The position numbers and the translations under genes were made by a program. The notes beneath the pieces were generated by a model. That model was not told the DNA's origin. It did not search any database and saw only the letters and a list, made by a program, of their open reading frames with translations. A stretch of 8,163 nt of DNA from Hyphomicrobiales bacterium (GTDB taxonomy: Bacteria; Pseudomonadota; Alphaproteobacteria; Rhizobiales; Beijerinckiaceae): contig JAATEW010000154.1 in NCBI GenBank assembly GCA_015655535.1, positions 1 to 8,163 on the forward strand, in the 5' to 3' direction. Of the stretch, positions 1 through 6,276 are shown piece after piece. How positions within the stretch are numbered: position 1 is the stretch's first letter; every line of letters begins with the position of its first letter.

Positions 1-108
1 GATCTCATCGCGCGCGGCAGCGCTTTGGAGGTGGACGGGCGACGCATGTTCGGCGTGGTGTCGGGCGGGGCCTTTTTCCCGATCGCGGCGGCGGATGAGC
101 TTGAATGA
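1..108 (+). CDS. 3' end of an unrecognised protein (partial)
   Basis: The frame is open from the window edge for 35 codons and stops with TGA at 106-108. The visible tail includes GRRMFGVVSGGAFFPIAAAD, an ordinary soluble, Gly/Ala-rich C-terminus, and codon use is GC-rich like its neighbours. I do not recognise the family from so short a piece. It converges on pabC, and the gap between the two stops is filled by an inverted repeat that may separate the two transcripts. That it is a real gene is inferred from the open frame and codon bias only. Confidence 0.5.
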   Translation, partial: DLIARGSALEVDGRRMFGVVSGGAFFPIAAADELE

Positions 109-117
109 GTTTTCTGC

Positions 118-272
118 CGCCCTCGCCCTTCGAGACGCTTGCTCTTGCGATCTCGCTGTTGCGATAGATCGCCAGTGATGCAAGCTCCTCAGGGTGAGGC
201 TACTGATACAGTCGCGCTATCCTAGCCCTCACCCTGAGGTGCGAGCGAAGCGAGCCTCGAAGGGCGAGGGCG
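118..272. repeat. Nested intergenic inverted repeat, dispersed palindromic type
   Basis: The outer arms are a perfect 17-bp inverted pair, 118-134 and 256-272 (CGCCCTCGCCCTTCGAG and its complement). The inner arms, 187-202 and 223-239 (CCTCAGGGTGAGGCTA and its complement), pair with a single bulged C around a 20-nt loop. The right half, 226-270, carries both CCCTCACCCTGAGG and CTCGAAGGGCGAGGG and looks like one complete repeat unit. The left half seems to be an inverted copy with extra sequence between about 149 and 186. Similar ccctca-cctgagg/ctcgaagg palindromes are common between genes in Hyphomicrobiales. It lies between two convergent stops, so it could also act as a transcription barrier. 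No flanking duplication is visible. Confidence 0.8.
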
Positions 273-279
273 ATTGCAT

Positions 280-1116
280 TTAGAACGATCCGCATTCAGC
301 GGTGACTGCCGCGCGCAACGCGTCTTGAAGCCTGATGATCGCCGGGTGCTCGGCTGACGCAAAGGGTTGCCCATCGAGCGCGTTACAAGGCGCAAGCAGC
401 CGCAAACTATTGGTCACGAAAATTGCGTCGGCCTTGAGCCATTCGGCAAGTGGCAGACTTTGTTCGACCGGTTCCAACCCGCAGGCTTTCGCCTGCGCCA
501 AGACAAAAGCGCGGACCGTTCCGGCAAGCACGCCGGCGGACAATGGCGGTGTCATTAGCCTTGATTCAAACAGCGCGAAAACATTCCCCGTCGCGGCGCA
601 GGCGACATGGCCCGCCATGTTCTCGAACAAGGCTTCGTCCGCGCCTTTCGTCTGCGCCTCTTTATTTGCAAGAATCGCGTCGAGATAGGAAAGCGTCTTA
701 ATACGCGAGGAGACCGATGTCTCGTTGCGGCGGATCGCAGTCGTTGCCAGCGCGAGGCTTGAGAAAATCAATTCGCCACGCCCTGGCGTTGCTGCGCCAA
801 AAAGGACGGGCTTCGGATCGTCGGGAATGCGCAGGCCGCGCGCGCCACCGCCGCGCGTCAGCGTCAGACGCAAGGCGCCGTCGCTGATCGATCCTGCCAG
901 CGCATCAAGCGCCTGCGCCGCCGCTTCGATCTTCAATGGAATGCCGAGCGCGGCGGCGCCAGCGGCAAAGCGCGCAAGATGCGCCTCACCCAGAAACACC
1001 TTGCCGTTGCGGGCAAGGGAGGTGTCGAACAGCCCGTCGGAGAGCGTTAGGCCGCGATCCGTCAGATCGAACGGTTGCAGCGGCTTTTCATGAAGGCTTC
1101 CGTCAAGCCAGAACAC
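280..1116 (-). CDS. pabC: Aminodeoxychorismate lyase, PLP fold type IV (PabC-like)
   Basis: The likely role is cleavage of 4-amino-4-deoxychorismate to 4-aminobenzoate and pyruvate, the last step before folate assembly, in the cytoplasm. The 278 residues match the usual length of class IV aminotransferase/lyase proteins. The N-terminus MFWLDG and the region GLTLSDGLFDTSLARNG (about 22-38) fit the small domain. SSRIKTLSYLDAILANKEA (about 136-154) holds the PLP lysine, K140, and PLSAGVLAGTVR (191-202) fits the phosphate-binding segment. The start is GTG at 1116, inside the end of pabA (14-nt overlap), so translation is probably coupled. An oddity: in VACAATGNVF (171-180) the position that carries the PLP ring-nitrogen Glu in E. 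coli PabC aligns with C173. The family is clear. The lyase role rests on operon context, and a D-amino-acid or branched-chain aminotransferase is the alternative. Confidence 0.87.
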   Translation of the reverse strand: MFWLDGSLHEKPLQPFDLTDRGLTLSDGLFDTSLARNGKVFLGEAHLARFAAGAAALGIPLKIEAAAQALDALAGSISDGALRLTLTRGGGARGLRIPDDPKPVLFGAATPGRGELIFSSLALATTAIRRNETSVSSRIKTLSYLDAILANKEAQTKGADEALFENMAGHVACAATGNVFALFESRLMTPPLSAGVLAGTVRAFVLAQAKACGLEPVEQSLPLAEWLKADAIFVTNSLRLLAPCNALDGQPFASAEHPAIIRLQDALRAAVTAECGSF

Positions 1117-1711
1117 GAGTCGACTGTCTCGCCTCGGCGAGCCGCAGGAAATTGGCGAAAAGCCTGTGGCCGTGGTCGGTCAGGATCGACTCGGGGTGAA
1201 ATTGCACGCCATAGGTCGGCGCGGTCTTATGCGAGAGCGCCATGATCTCGCCTTCCGCCGACACCGCATCGATGTCGAGCGCGGCCTTGAGCGCGGGTGT
1301 TTCTTCGACGATCAGCGAATGATAGCGTCCGACTTTGAGCGGGGCTTCGAGACCTTCGAAGAGATTGCGGCCATTATGCTCAATCGGCGTGGCTATGCCA
1401 TGCAGCGGTCTCTTCGCCCGCGCGACGGGCGCGCCATACATGGCGCCGATACATTGATGGCCGAGACAGACGCCAAGAATCGGCATTTCGCCGTTGAGCG
1501 CGCGGACGGCTTCGAGCGAAATTCCGGCGTCGTGCGGCGTGCCAGGGCCTGGCGAGATGACGAGCGCTTCCGGGTCGAGTCGCCGGATGCCGGCGACATC
1601 GATCGCATCATTGCGTACGACCTTCACCTCGCGGCCCAGCTCCTCGAAATAGCGGGCGACGTTGAAGACGAAGGAATCGTAATTGTCGATGACGAGGATC
1701 GGTTGTGTCAT
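1103..1711 (-). CDS. pabA: Aminodeoxychorismate synthase, glutamine amidotransferase subunit
   Basis: This class I glutamine amidotransferase releases ammonia from glutamine and passes it to PabB. The 202 residues are full length for PabA/TrpG. ILVIDNYDSFVFN (5-17) is the family N-terminus, ISPGPGTP (52-59) is the oxyanion-region motif, and GVCLGHQ (80-86) holds the nucleophile C82. FHPES (171-175) supplies H172 and E174 of the triad. The ATG at 1711 overlaps the pabB stop as ATGA, and the 3' end overlaps the pabC start. PabA and TrpG cannot be told apart by sequence alone. The name follows from the pabB and pabC neighbours, and in some bacteria one such protein serves both pathways. Confidence 0.93.
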   Translation of the reverse strand: MTQPILVIDNYDSFVFNVARYFEELGREVKVVRNDAIDVAGIRRLDPEALVISPGPGTPHDAGISLEAVRALNGEMPILGVCLGHQCIGAMYGAPVARAKRPLHGIATPIEHNGRNLFEGLEAPLKVGRYHSLIVEETPALKAALDIDAVSAEGEIMALSHKTAPTYGVQFHPESILTDHGHRLFANFLRLAEARQSTRVLA

Positions 1712-3138
1712 TTCGTCTTGCTTTCCGAGAAAGCCGCGAAGAGGCGGTTCACCTTGGCGAAGGTCTCGTCATATTCGGCCTCGGGTTCCGATAGACGCGT
1801 GATGCCGCCGCCAGCCTGGATCTGAACCTCGCCGTCTTTCATGACGGCGGTGCGGATCGCGATGTTCAAATCCATGGCGCCATCGAAGCCGAGATAGCCG
1901 ATCGCGCCGCAATAATAGCCGCGCGGAATCTGCTCGATCGCGGCGATGATCTGCATCGTGCGGCGCTTCGGCGCGCCGGTGATCGATCCGCCCGGAAAAC
2001 AGGTCGCGATCAGATCGACGGCATCCTTACCGGGGCTGAGATGTCCGGTCACGACGGAAACCAGATGATGCACGCCCGCATAGGATTCAAGCCCGCACAA
2101 GATCGGCACTTGGACGGAGAAGGGTTCGCTTACGCGTGAGAGATCGTTGCGCAACAAATCGACGATCATGATGTTTTCGGCGCGATCCTTCTCGGACGCA
2201 AGAAGGGCCTCGCGGCGCAAAACATCTTCCGCCTCGTCCGGCGCGCGGGCGATCGTGCCTTTGATCGGGCGCGTCTCGATGTCGTCGCCGCGTTTGCGCA
2301 GCAAGAGTTCCGGCGAGGACGAGGCGATGATGATGTCGCCGCAGGTGAGGTAAGCCGCGAAAGGCGCCGGATTGGCGGCACGCAGCGCGGCATAAAAGGC
2401 GAAGGGTGAGAAGCCGTCCGGCAGTTTCGTCGTGAAGCGCTGCGAGATATTTGCCTGATAGATGTCGCCGTCGAGAATATGCGTGCGCACCTGTTCGACG
2501 GCCGCATGATAGGTGGCTTGCGTGAAATTCGAGGTCCAGCCGGAGATCGGCGGCAGGGCCCGGGCGGGTGCCGCCTCTTTTTCCAAAGCCGCCAGCATCT
2601 CGTCGAGCCGTTGCACGGCGCGGGCCTGGCGCTTCAAAAGATCGGTCTCGGGAAAGCCCGACGAGAAGATGAAGGCCCGCTGCTCCGCATGATCGAAGGC
2701 GAGCACCAGATCATAAAAGGCGAAATGAAGCGGATCGCGGCCTTCCGGATGCGGACGGTCGTGCAATTCCAGCCCGTCGAGCCGCCAGCCGAAATCATAA
2801 GGGATCGCGCCGATCGCGCCGCCGCGGAAGGGCGGCAGGCCATCAGCTGGTTCGAAAGCAAATTGCGTCAGCAGGCCGCGCAGAGCCTCGAGCGGCGGCT
2901 CGGAAAGCGGCGAACCGTTCCAGGTTGTCTGCCCCGCCACGGACGAAAAAGTACCAAAAGGCTCTATGCCTATATAGGAGTAACGGCCGAGCGACTCATG
3001 CGGCAGCGCGCTGTCTAAGAAGGCAAAGCCCGGCCGTCCGGCGAGGCGTTGCGCCGCGTCGAAAGGATCGCGCCAGGCGATTTCATGGCAAAGAACCGTG
3101 CCGCGCATGCCTTGGGCGGCCAGAAACTCCATGCCCAT
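1708..3138 (-). CDS. pabB: Aminodeoxychorismate synthase component I (chorismate-binding)
   Basis: It converts chorismate plus ammonia to 4-amino-4-deoxychorismate, with PabA as partner. From the chosen start it is 476 residues, normal for the family. The N-terminal lobe includes SLGRYSYIGIEP (49-60). The catalytic chorismate-binding domain begins near 205 with DGDIYQANISQRF (223-235), IASSSPELLL (271-280), TRPIKGT (289-295), NDLSRV (331-336), FPGGSITGAPK (381-391) and the C-terminal GGGITRLSEPEAEYDE (443-458). K293 in PIKGT marks PabB; anthranilate synthase has PIAGT. The frame stays open far upstream, but that part lies antisense to the Nudix gene. I chose ATG 3138 because AAGGA lies 11 nt upstream; ATG 3228, 3207, 3132 and 3108 are alternatives. 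It is the first gene of the operon. Confidence 0.93.
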   Translation of the reverse strand: MGMEFLAAQGMRGTVLCHEIAWRDPFDAAQRLAGRPGFAFLDSALPHESLGRYSYIGIEPFGTFSSVAGQTTWNGSPLSEPPLEALRGLLTQFAFEPADGLPPFRGGAIGAIPYDFGWRLDGLELHDRPHPEGRDPLHFAFYDLVLAFDHAEQRAFIFSSGFPETDLLKRQARAVQRLDEMLAALEKEAAPARALPPISGWTSNFTQATYHAAVEQVRTHILDGDIYQANISQRFTTKLPDGFSPFAFYAALRAANPAPFAAYLTCGDIIIASSSPELLLRKRGDDIETRPIKGTIARAPDEAEDVLRREALLASEKDRAENIMIVDLLRNDLSRVSEPFSVQVPILCGLESYAGVHHLVSVVTGHLSPGKDAVDLIATCFPGGSITGAPKRRTMQIIAAIEQIPRGYYCGAIGYLGFDGAMDLNIAIRTAVMKDGEVQIQAGGGITRLSEPEAEYDETFAKVNRLFAAFSESKTK

Positions 3139-3348
3139 GCGTTTTGCCGTCCTTTGCAGGAATTGGTTGAAGATCAAACCCGAGGGCTTGAGAATCGGTC
3201 TATCCATGATCGGGCAGATCAAGGACATAGAGCATTCCGGCCCGAAGCAGCACCCCCCGCCATCCAACGGGAAAGGCGCCGGAAATCCGAGCCTTCTGAG
3301 ATGAGATAAGATATGACATGGGTCTTCGCTACCTTGATCTTGAGGCTG

Positions 3349-3364
3349 CGACGCCGTGGCGTCG
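3349..3364 (+). promoter_or_regulatory. Small perfect hairpin just upstream of the Nudix gene ribosome site
   Basis: CGACGCC (3349-3355) and GGCGTCG (3358-3364) pair perfectly over 7 bp around a two-base centre. The hairpin ends 7 nt before the GGGAG ribosome site (3372-3376) of the gene starting at 3385. It could stabilise the leader or affect initiation, but such short GC palindromes also arise by chance in this base composition. Confidence 0.25.
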
Positions 3365-3384
3365 GGGAAACGGGAGTTTGAATT

Positions 3385-4065
3385 GTGCCTGAGCCGTCTG
3401 AAGGCGGGCTGGCCCATGGCCAAGACATGTTCGCCCCGGAGAAGGTTGTCGCGCTCGCCAGAGCGAAACTGAGCCTCGATCCGGTCGAAGACGGGCTCGA
3501 CGAGCATGGCCTGCCGCGCCAAGGCGATCATCGGCTGCCGGCGCTCCATGTGCCACCGCTGCGGAGCGCGGGGTATCGGCCGGCCGCGGTCCTCATCGGG
3601 CTGGTCGCCCATGTGCCCGAGGTCAGCGTCATCCTGACGACACGGGCGAGCGCGCTCAAAGCGCACCCTGGGCAGATTGCCTTTCCCGGCGGCAAGATCG
3701 AGGCCGATGACGCCGATCCGGTCGCCGCGGCGTTGCGCGAGACGCAGGAGGAAATCGGCCTCGACGCAGGCTATATCGAGCCGATCGGCTATCTCGATCC
3801 CTATCTGACGGGCTCGGGTTTTCTCATTCAGCCCGTCGTCGCCAGGGTCGCGCCGGGCTTTAAGCTTCGGATCGATCCTCGGGAGGTGGAGGGTGCTTTC
3901 GAAGTGCCGCTGTCTTTTCTCATGAATGCGGATCATCATGAGCTTCGCACGCGGGAGGCCGAGGGCGTGTTCCGGCGCTTTTATGCGATGCCTTATGGCG
4001 AGCGCCTGATCTGGGGCGCTACGGCTGGAATCTTACGCAATTTATACGAGAGGCTTTATCTTTAG
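3385..4065 (+). CDS. Nudix hydrolase, CoA pyrophosphatase-like (NudL type)
   Basis: The probable role is hydrolysis of coenzyme A or its derivatives to 3',5'-ADP and 4'-phosphopantetheine in the cytoplasm. The sequence shows the CoA-hydrolase signature LTTRASALKAHPGQIAFPGG (84-103) directly before a Nudix box. The box GGKIEADDADPVAAALRE (102-119) continues TQEEIGL (120-126) and supplies the metal-binding REtqEE glutamates. The 226 residues suit this subgroup, with about 50 extra residues before the core. The GTG start at 3385 has a good ribosome site, GGGAG at 3372-3376, 8 nt away. The gene is divergent from pabB and leads a plus-strand cluster with the DUF6111-like and cca genes. Its stop codon lies in the first bases of a palindromic repeat. 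Substrate choice within the Nudix family is inferred from the signature. Confidence 0.88.
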   Translation: MPEPSEGGLAHGQDMFAPEKVVALARAKLSLDPVEDGLDEHGLPRQGDHRLPALHVPPLRSAGYRPAAVLIGLVAHVPEVSVILTTRASALKAHPGQIAFPGGKIEADDADPVAAALRETQEEIGLDAGYIEPIGYLDPYLTGSGFLIQPVVARVAPGFKLRIDPREVEGAFEVPLSFLMNADHHELRTREAEGVFRRFYAMPYGERLIWGATAGILRNLYERLYL

Positions 4066-4113
4066 AGCATCGGAACCCAAAAGTTGGAACCGGTTTTGGG
4101 AAAAATCCGATGC
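4063..4113. repeat. Hyphomicrobiales-type palindromic repeat overlapping a stop codon
   Basis: GCATCGGA (4067-4074) pairs perfectly with TCCGATGC (4106-4113), and CCCAAAA (4076-4082) pairs with TTTTGGG (4094-4100). The loop is GTTGGAACCGG. The leading TAGAGCAT (4063-4070) and the central AAAAGTTGGAACCGG-TTTT pattern resemble a small repeat found scattered between genes in Hyphomicrobiales. The element may continue to about 4168, where GATTCAAGTTGAACGCCCAG (4140-4159) contains the palindrome TTCAA-G-TTGAA and an AGCGCTC tail follows. The TAG at 4063-4065 ends the Nudix gene. No T-run follows the stem, so it does not look like a simple terminator. Confidence 0.75.
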
Positions 4114-4185
4114 GTCGAAAAGAGATGGAATAAGGAATTGATTCAAGTTGAACGCCCAGCGCTCCAGATGCTGCGAGATCTTTAA

Positions 4186-4446
4186 ATGGCGAGAGTGATC
4201 CTCGAACCGGCGCTTCTCTTTCTCTCGCCATTCCTGGCCTATGCGGCCTATCTCTATCTGCGCAACCGCTATCCTTTCGCCGTCGATCATTGGACGCGCA
4301 GCGCCGTGTCCTCGCTGGCTTTGGCCGGACTTGCCATGGCTGTCGCCGGGCTTTTCGTGCTGGGCTTTTTCTCGGAGCGGCGCGGCGGCACCTATGTGCC
4401 GGCCCATATCGAAAATGGCCGGCTTGTCTCCGGACATACGGAATGA
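4186..4446 (+). CDS. Small two-helix membrane protein, DUF6111-like
   Basis: The 86 residues form two hydrophobic segments, about 6-25 (LEPALLFLSPFLAYAAYLYL) and 41-63 (AVSSLALAGLAMAVAGLFVLGFF), joined by a polar loop with HWTRS. The tail GGTYVPAHIENGRLVSGHTE matches my memory of DUF6111 proteins of alphaproteobacteria, which end in a TYVPAH-G-HTE pattern. The function is unknown. The ATG at 4186 has only a weak GAG (4175-4177) upstream. The stop TGA overlaps the cca start as ATGA, so the two are likely translated together, in a Nudix-DUF6111-cca order that I believe recurs in Hyphomicrobiales. It is probably in the inner membrane. The family call is from recall of the tail motif and is fairly firm. 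Confidence 0.8.
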   Translation: MARVILEPALLFLSPFLAYAAYLYLRNRYPFAVDHWTRSAVSSLALAGLAMAVAGLFVLGFFSERRGGTYVPAHIENGRLVSGHTE

Positions 4447-5684
4447 TGGGCAGCATGGTTCCGGCGCCCGCCGCCGCACTGGCCCTGCTACGGGATCAAG
4501 CGCTAGCGCTGCTTCTCGATCTTCTGTGCGAAGGTGAGGGGCAGGCGCGTATCGTGGGCGGTGCTTTGCGCAATGCGCTTCTCGGGCATGTCGTGCATGA
4601 GGTGGATGTCGCGACGACTTTGCTGCCTGAGACCGTGATCGAACGGGCGAGCGGCGCCGGTTTGCGCAGTATTCCGACCGGCATTGCGCATGGCACGGTG
4701 ACCGTGCTTGTCGAGGGCAAGCCCTTTGAAGTCACGACGCTGCGCGAGGATATAGAGACGGATGGGCGCCACGCGGTGGTGCGCTTCGGCGGCGATTTCG
4801 CGCTCGACGCCGCGCGCCGCGATTTTACCGTCAATGCGCTCTCGATGGATCGCGACGGCCGGCTTTACGATTATTCCGGCGGTCTCGACGATCTCGCGGC
4901 AAAGCGCATTCGCTTCATCGGCGATGCGCGCACCCGCATCGCTGAGGATTATCTGCGCATCCTGCGCTTTTTCCGCTTTTCGGCGGATTATGCCGAAGGC
5001 CCGCTCGATGCCGAAGGGCTTTCGGCTTCGATCAACGCGCGCGGCGGTCTCGCACATCTGTCGAAGGAACGCGTGCGGGCCGAGCTTTTGAAGCTGCTCA
5101 TGGCGCGCCGCTCAGGCAGCGTCACGCAGGATATGTCGGAAGCCGGCGTGCTCGATCTGCTGCTGACTCTGGCACCCAATCCGGGGCGCCTTCAAAGGCT
5201 GATCGCGCTTGATAGTGGTGCGGACGTCATGCTGCGGCTCGCCGCGCTCTGCATTTATCTGCCGGAAGATGCCGACCGCCTGCGTGACACTCTGCGCCTG
5301 TCGAATGAGGAGCATCGGCGGCTTAGCGAAGCCGCGCGGGCGCTCCTCGCATTGCATGGAAGCGACGCGCCGCCGCCCGCGGGAGACTTGCGCATTCTTC
5401 TCTTCGAGCATGGGCGGCGGCCCGCACTCGATGCGCTTTTATTGGCGCGATCCGATGCAAGAGATCGCGGCGGCGCTTGGGCCGGAGCGGAAGCCTTTTT
5501 GCGCGACACGCCCGAGCCGCGCCTGCCCTTTTCAGGGGCCGATCTTCAAGCCCGCGGATTCGCCGAAGGCCGGGCACTCGGCGCGGCCTTGAAGGATCTC
5601 CAGGCGCGTTGGATCAAGGCGGGCTTTCCGCAGGATCCGCATAGCTTGGCGCAATTGCTGGATGACGTGGCCGGGCAAAAATAG
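4443..5684 (+). CDS. cca: CCA tRNA nucleotidyltransferase (class II)
   Basis: It adds or repairs the 3' CCA end of tRNAs using CTP and ATP. From ATG 4443 it has 413 residues, usual for alphaproteobacterial enzymes without an HD domain. The head domain shows RIVGGALRNALLG (36-48) and the nucleotidyltransferase acid pair in VHEVDVATT (51-59). Next come PTGIAHGTVTV (78-88), FEVTTLREDIETDGRHAVVRFG (95-116) and the motif RRDFTVNALSMD (125-136). The neck motif EDYLRILRFFRFSA (168-181) and LSKERVRAELLKLL (206-219) follow. ATG 4443 overlaps the preceding stop; ATG 4446 and 4455 are possible alternatives. An oddity: the first acid of the usual DxD is Glu (E53-V-D55). Identity is secure; whether it adds all three bases is inferred from the single-enzyme norm. 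Confidence 0.93.
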   Translation: MMGSMVPAPAAALALLRDQALALLLDLLCEGEGQARIVGGALRNALLGHVVHEVDVATTLLPETVIERASGAGLRSIPTGIAHGTVTVLVEGKPFEVTTLREDIETDGRHAVVRFGGDFALDAARRDFTVNALSMDRDGRLYDYSGGLDDLAAKRIRFIGDARTRIAEDYLRILRFFRFSADYAEGPLDAEGLSASINARGGLAHLSKERVRAELLKLLMARRSGSVTQDMSEAGVLDLLLTLAPNPGRLQRLIALDSGADVMLRLAALCIYLPEDADRLRDTLRLSNEEHRRLSEAARALLALHGSDAPPPAGDLRILLFEHGRRPALDALLLARSDARDRGGAWAGAEAFLRDTPEPRLPFSGADLQARGFAEGRALGAALKDLQARWIKAGFPQDPHSLAQLLDDVAGQK

Positions 5685-5700
5685 CGGGCACCGCATAGCG

Positions 5701-5730
5701 AATCGCCCGGACGTTTCCATCCGAGCGATT
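5701..5730. terminator. Hairpin between convergent cca and the Rieske gene
   Basis: AATCGCCCGGA (5701-5711) pairs with TCCGAGCGATT (5720-5730) over 11 positions with one C-A mismatch and an 8-nt loop. It begins 16 nt after the cca stop in a convergent gap, where a terminator is expected. No T-run directly follows on either strand (a short TTCTTTTA lies at 5743-5750), so an intrinsic terminator is only a moderate call. Confidence 0.4.
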
Positions 5731-5764
5731 TGAGATGTGCAATTCTTTTAGGCAGATACTAACA

Positions 5765-5779
5765 GCGCTGGATCAGCGC
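5765..5779 (-). terminator. Short hairpin covering the stop codon of the Rieske gene
   Basis: GCGCTG (5765-5770) and CAGCGC (5774-5779) pair perfectly around GAT. The Rieske stop codon (5773-5775, minus strand) lies in this stem-loop. The downstream minus-strand sequence TGTTAGTATC is only slightly T-rich, so termination here is uncertain. Confidence 0.25.
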
Positions 5780-6132
5780 ATGATGCCCGGCTGCTTCGGC
5801 GGCGCGTCGAGATAATTCGGCTCTATGCCTTCGATATCGACGTAAAGCACGCCATCCTCCACCTTTGAAGGATATTCGGCGAGGGAACAGGGCTTACCCT
5901 TGACGCATTTGCCGGTCGCGCCGTCGAACTGCCAATCATGGTGATGGCATTCGAGAATCTTGCCGTCGAAACGGGCATCGGCGAGCGGCTCCTTGGCGTG
6001 CGGGCACATGCCCTGGAACAGCTTGGGCTGTCCCCCTTCCGGCCAAATCACAAGCATGAGCGTGCGCTTGACGACCGCGACGTCATATTTTCCTTCGATC
6101 AGCTCGGACATATCGGCGGCTTTTTCGAACAT
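5773..6132 (-). CDS. Rieske [2Fe-2S] ferredoxin, toluene/alkene monooxygenase ferredoxin-like
   Basis: This is a soluble electron carrier with a Rieske cluster. C43-P-H45 and C62-H-H-H65 give the CxH...CxxH ligands (Cys 43 and 62, His 45 and 65) spaced 16 residues apart. The 119 residues, the start MFEKAADMSEL, the MCPH, the HDWQFDGATG stretch, and the tail CSLAEYPSKVEDGVLYVDIE then GIEPN match the layout of the ~112-residue ferredoxins of toluene-4-monooxygenase-like diiron systems (TmoC). Upstream in-frame sequence exists, but ATG 6132 has a clear AGGAG 10 nt ahead and gives the family start. No hydroxylase, effector or reductase gene is in the window, so its partner is unknown. A ring-hydroxylating dioxygenase ferredoxin is the alternative. 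It converges on cca and diverges from the 82-residue gene. Confidence 0.88.
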   Translation of the reverse strand: MFEKAADMSELIEGKYDVAVVKRTLMLVIWPEGGQPKLFQGMCPHAKEPLADARFDGKILECHHHDWQFDGATGKCVKGKPCSLAEYPSKVEDGVLYVDIEGIEPNYLDAPPKQPGIMR

Positions 6133-6194
6133 GGGGTGTAAACTCCTGTAGATTCCTCGGTAAGAAGCAAACTTCGCACCATAAAAGGCGGCCC

Positions 6195-6216
6195 CCAGCC
6201 CGCGCAGCGGGGCTGG
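6195..6216. other. GC-rich hairpin in the divergent intergenic region
   Basis: CCAGCCC (6195-6201) pairs with GGGCTGG (6210-6216) around an 8-nt loop. On the minus strand it would sit in the leader of the Rieske mRNA, about 63 nt before the start codon, and be followed by GGGCCGCCTTTTAT, a shape loosely like an attenuator. A regulatory role is a guess. Confidence 0.3.
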
Positions 6217-6248
6217 TTTGCATATCAGTTTGGATTTCTTACAATCTT

Positions 6249-6276
6249 GGGCCTCTATGTCGGTCTTGGGAGGCCC
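6249..6276. promoter_or_regulatory. Operator-like dyad inside the putative Rieske promoter
   Basis: GGGCCTC (6249-6255) and GAGGCCC (6270-6276) are perfect 7-bp inverted arms with centres 21 bp apart, about two helical turns. The dyad lies between and over the putative -35 and -10 elements read on the minus strand. That geometry suits a dimeric regulator, but no regulator gene is adjacent. Confidence 0.25.

Noticed and set aside
1166..1825. A 219-codon plus-strand frame across pabA.
   Set aside because: It is antisense to pabA, whose catalytic motifs are all in place.
3139..3939. The pabB frame stays open upstream, giving a possible 743-residue protein on the minus strand.
   Set aside because: The extra part is antisense to the Nudix gene, has low-complexity Arg-rich content and no family resemblance; PabB is complete from 3138.
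4019..4479. Two minus-strand frames of about 145 codons over the DUF6111-like gene.
   Set aside because: They run through the palindromic repeat and antisense to a good gene, with no credible start site or motif.
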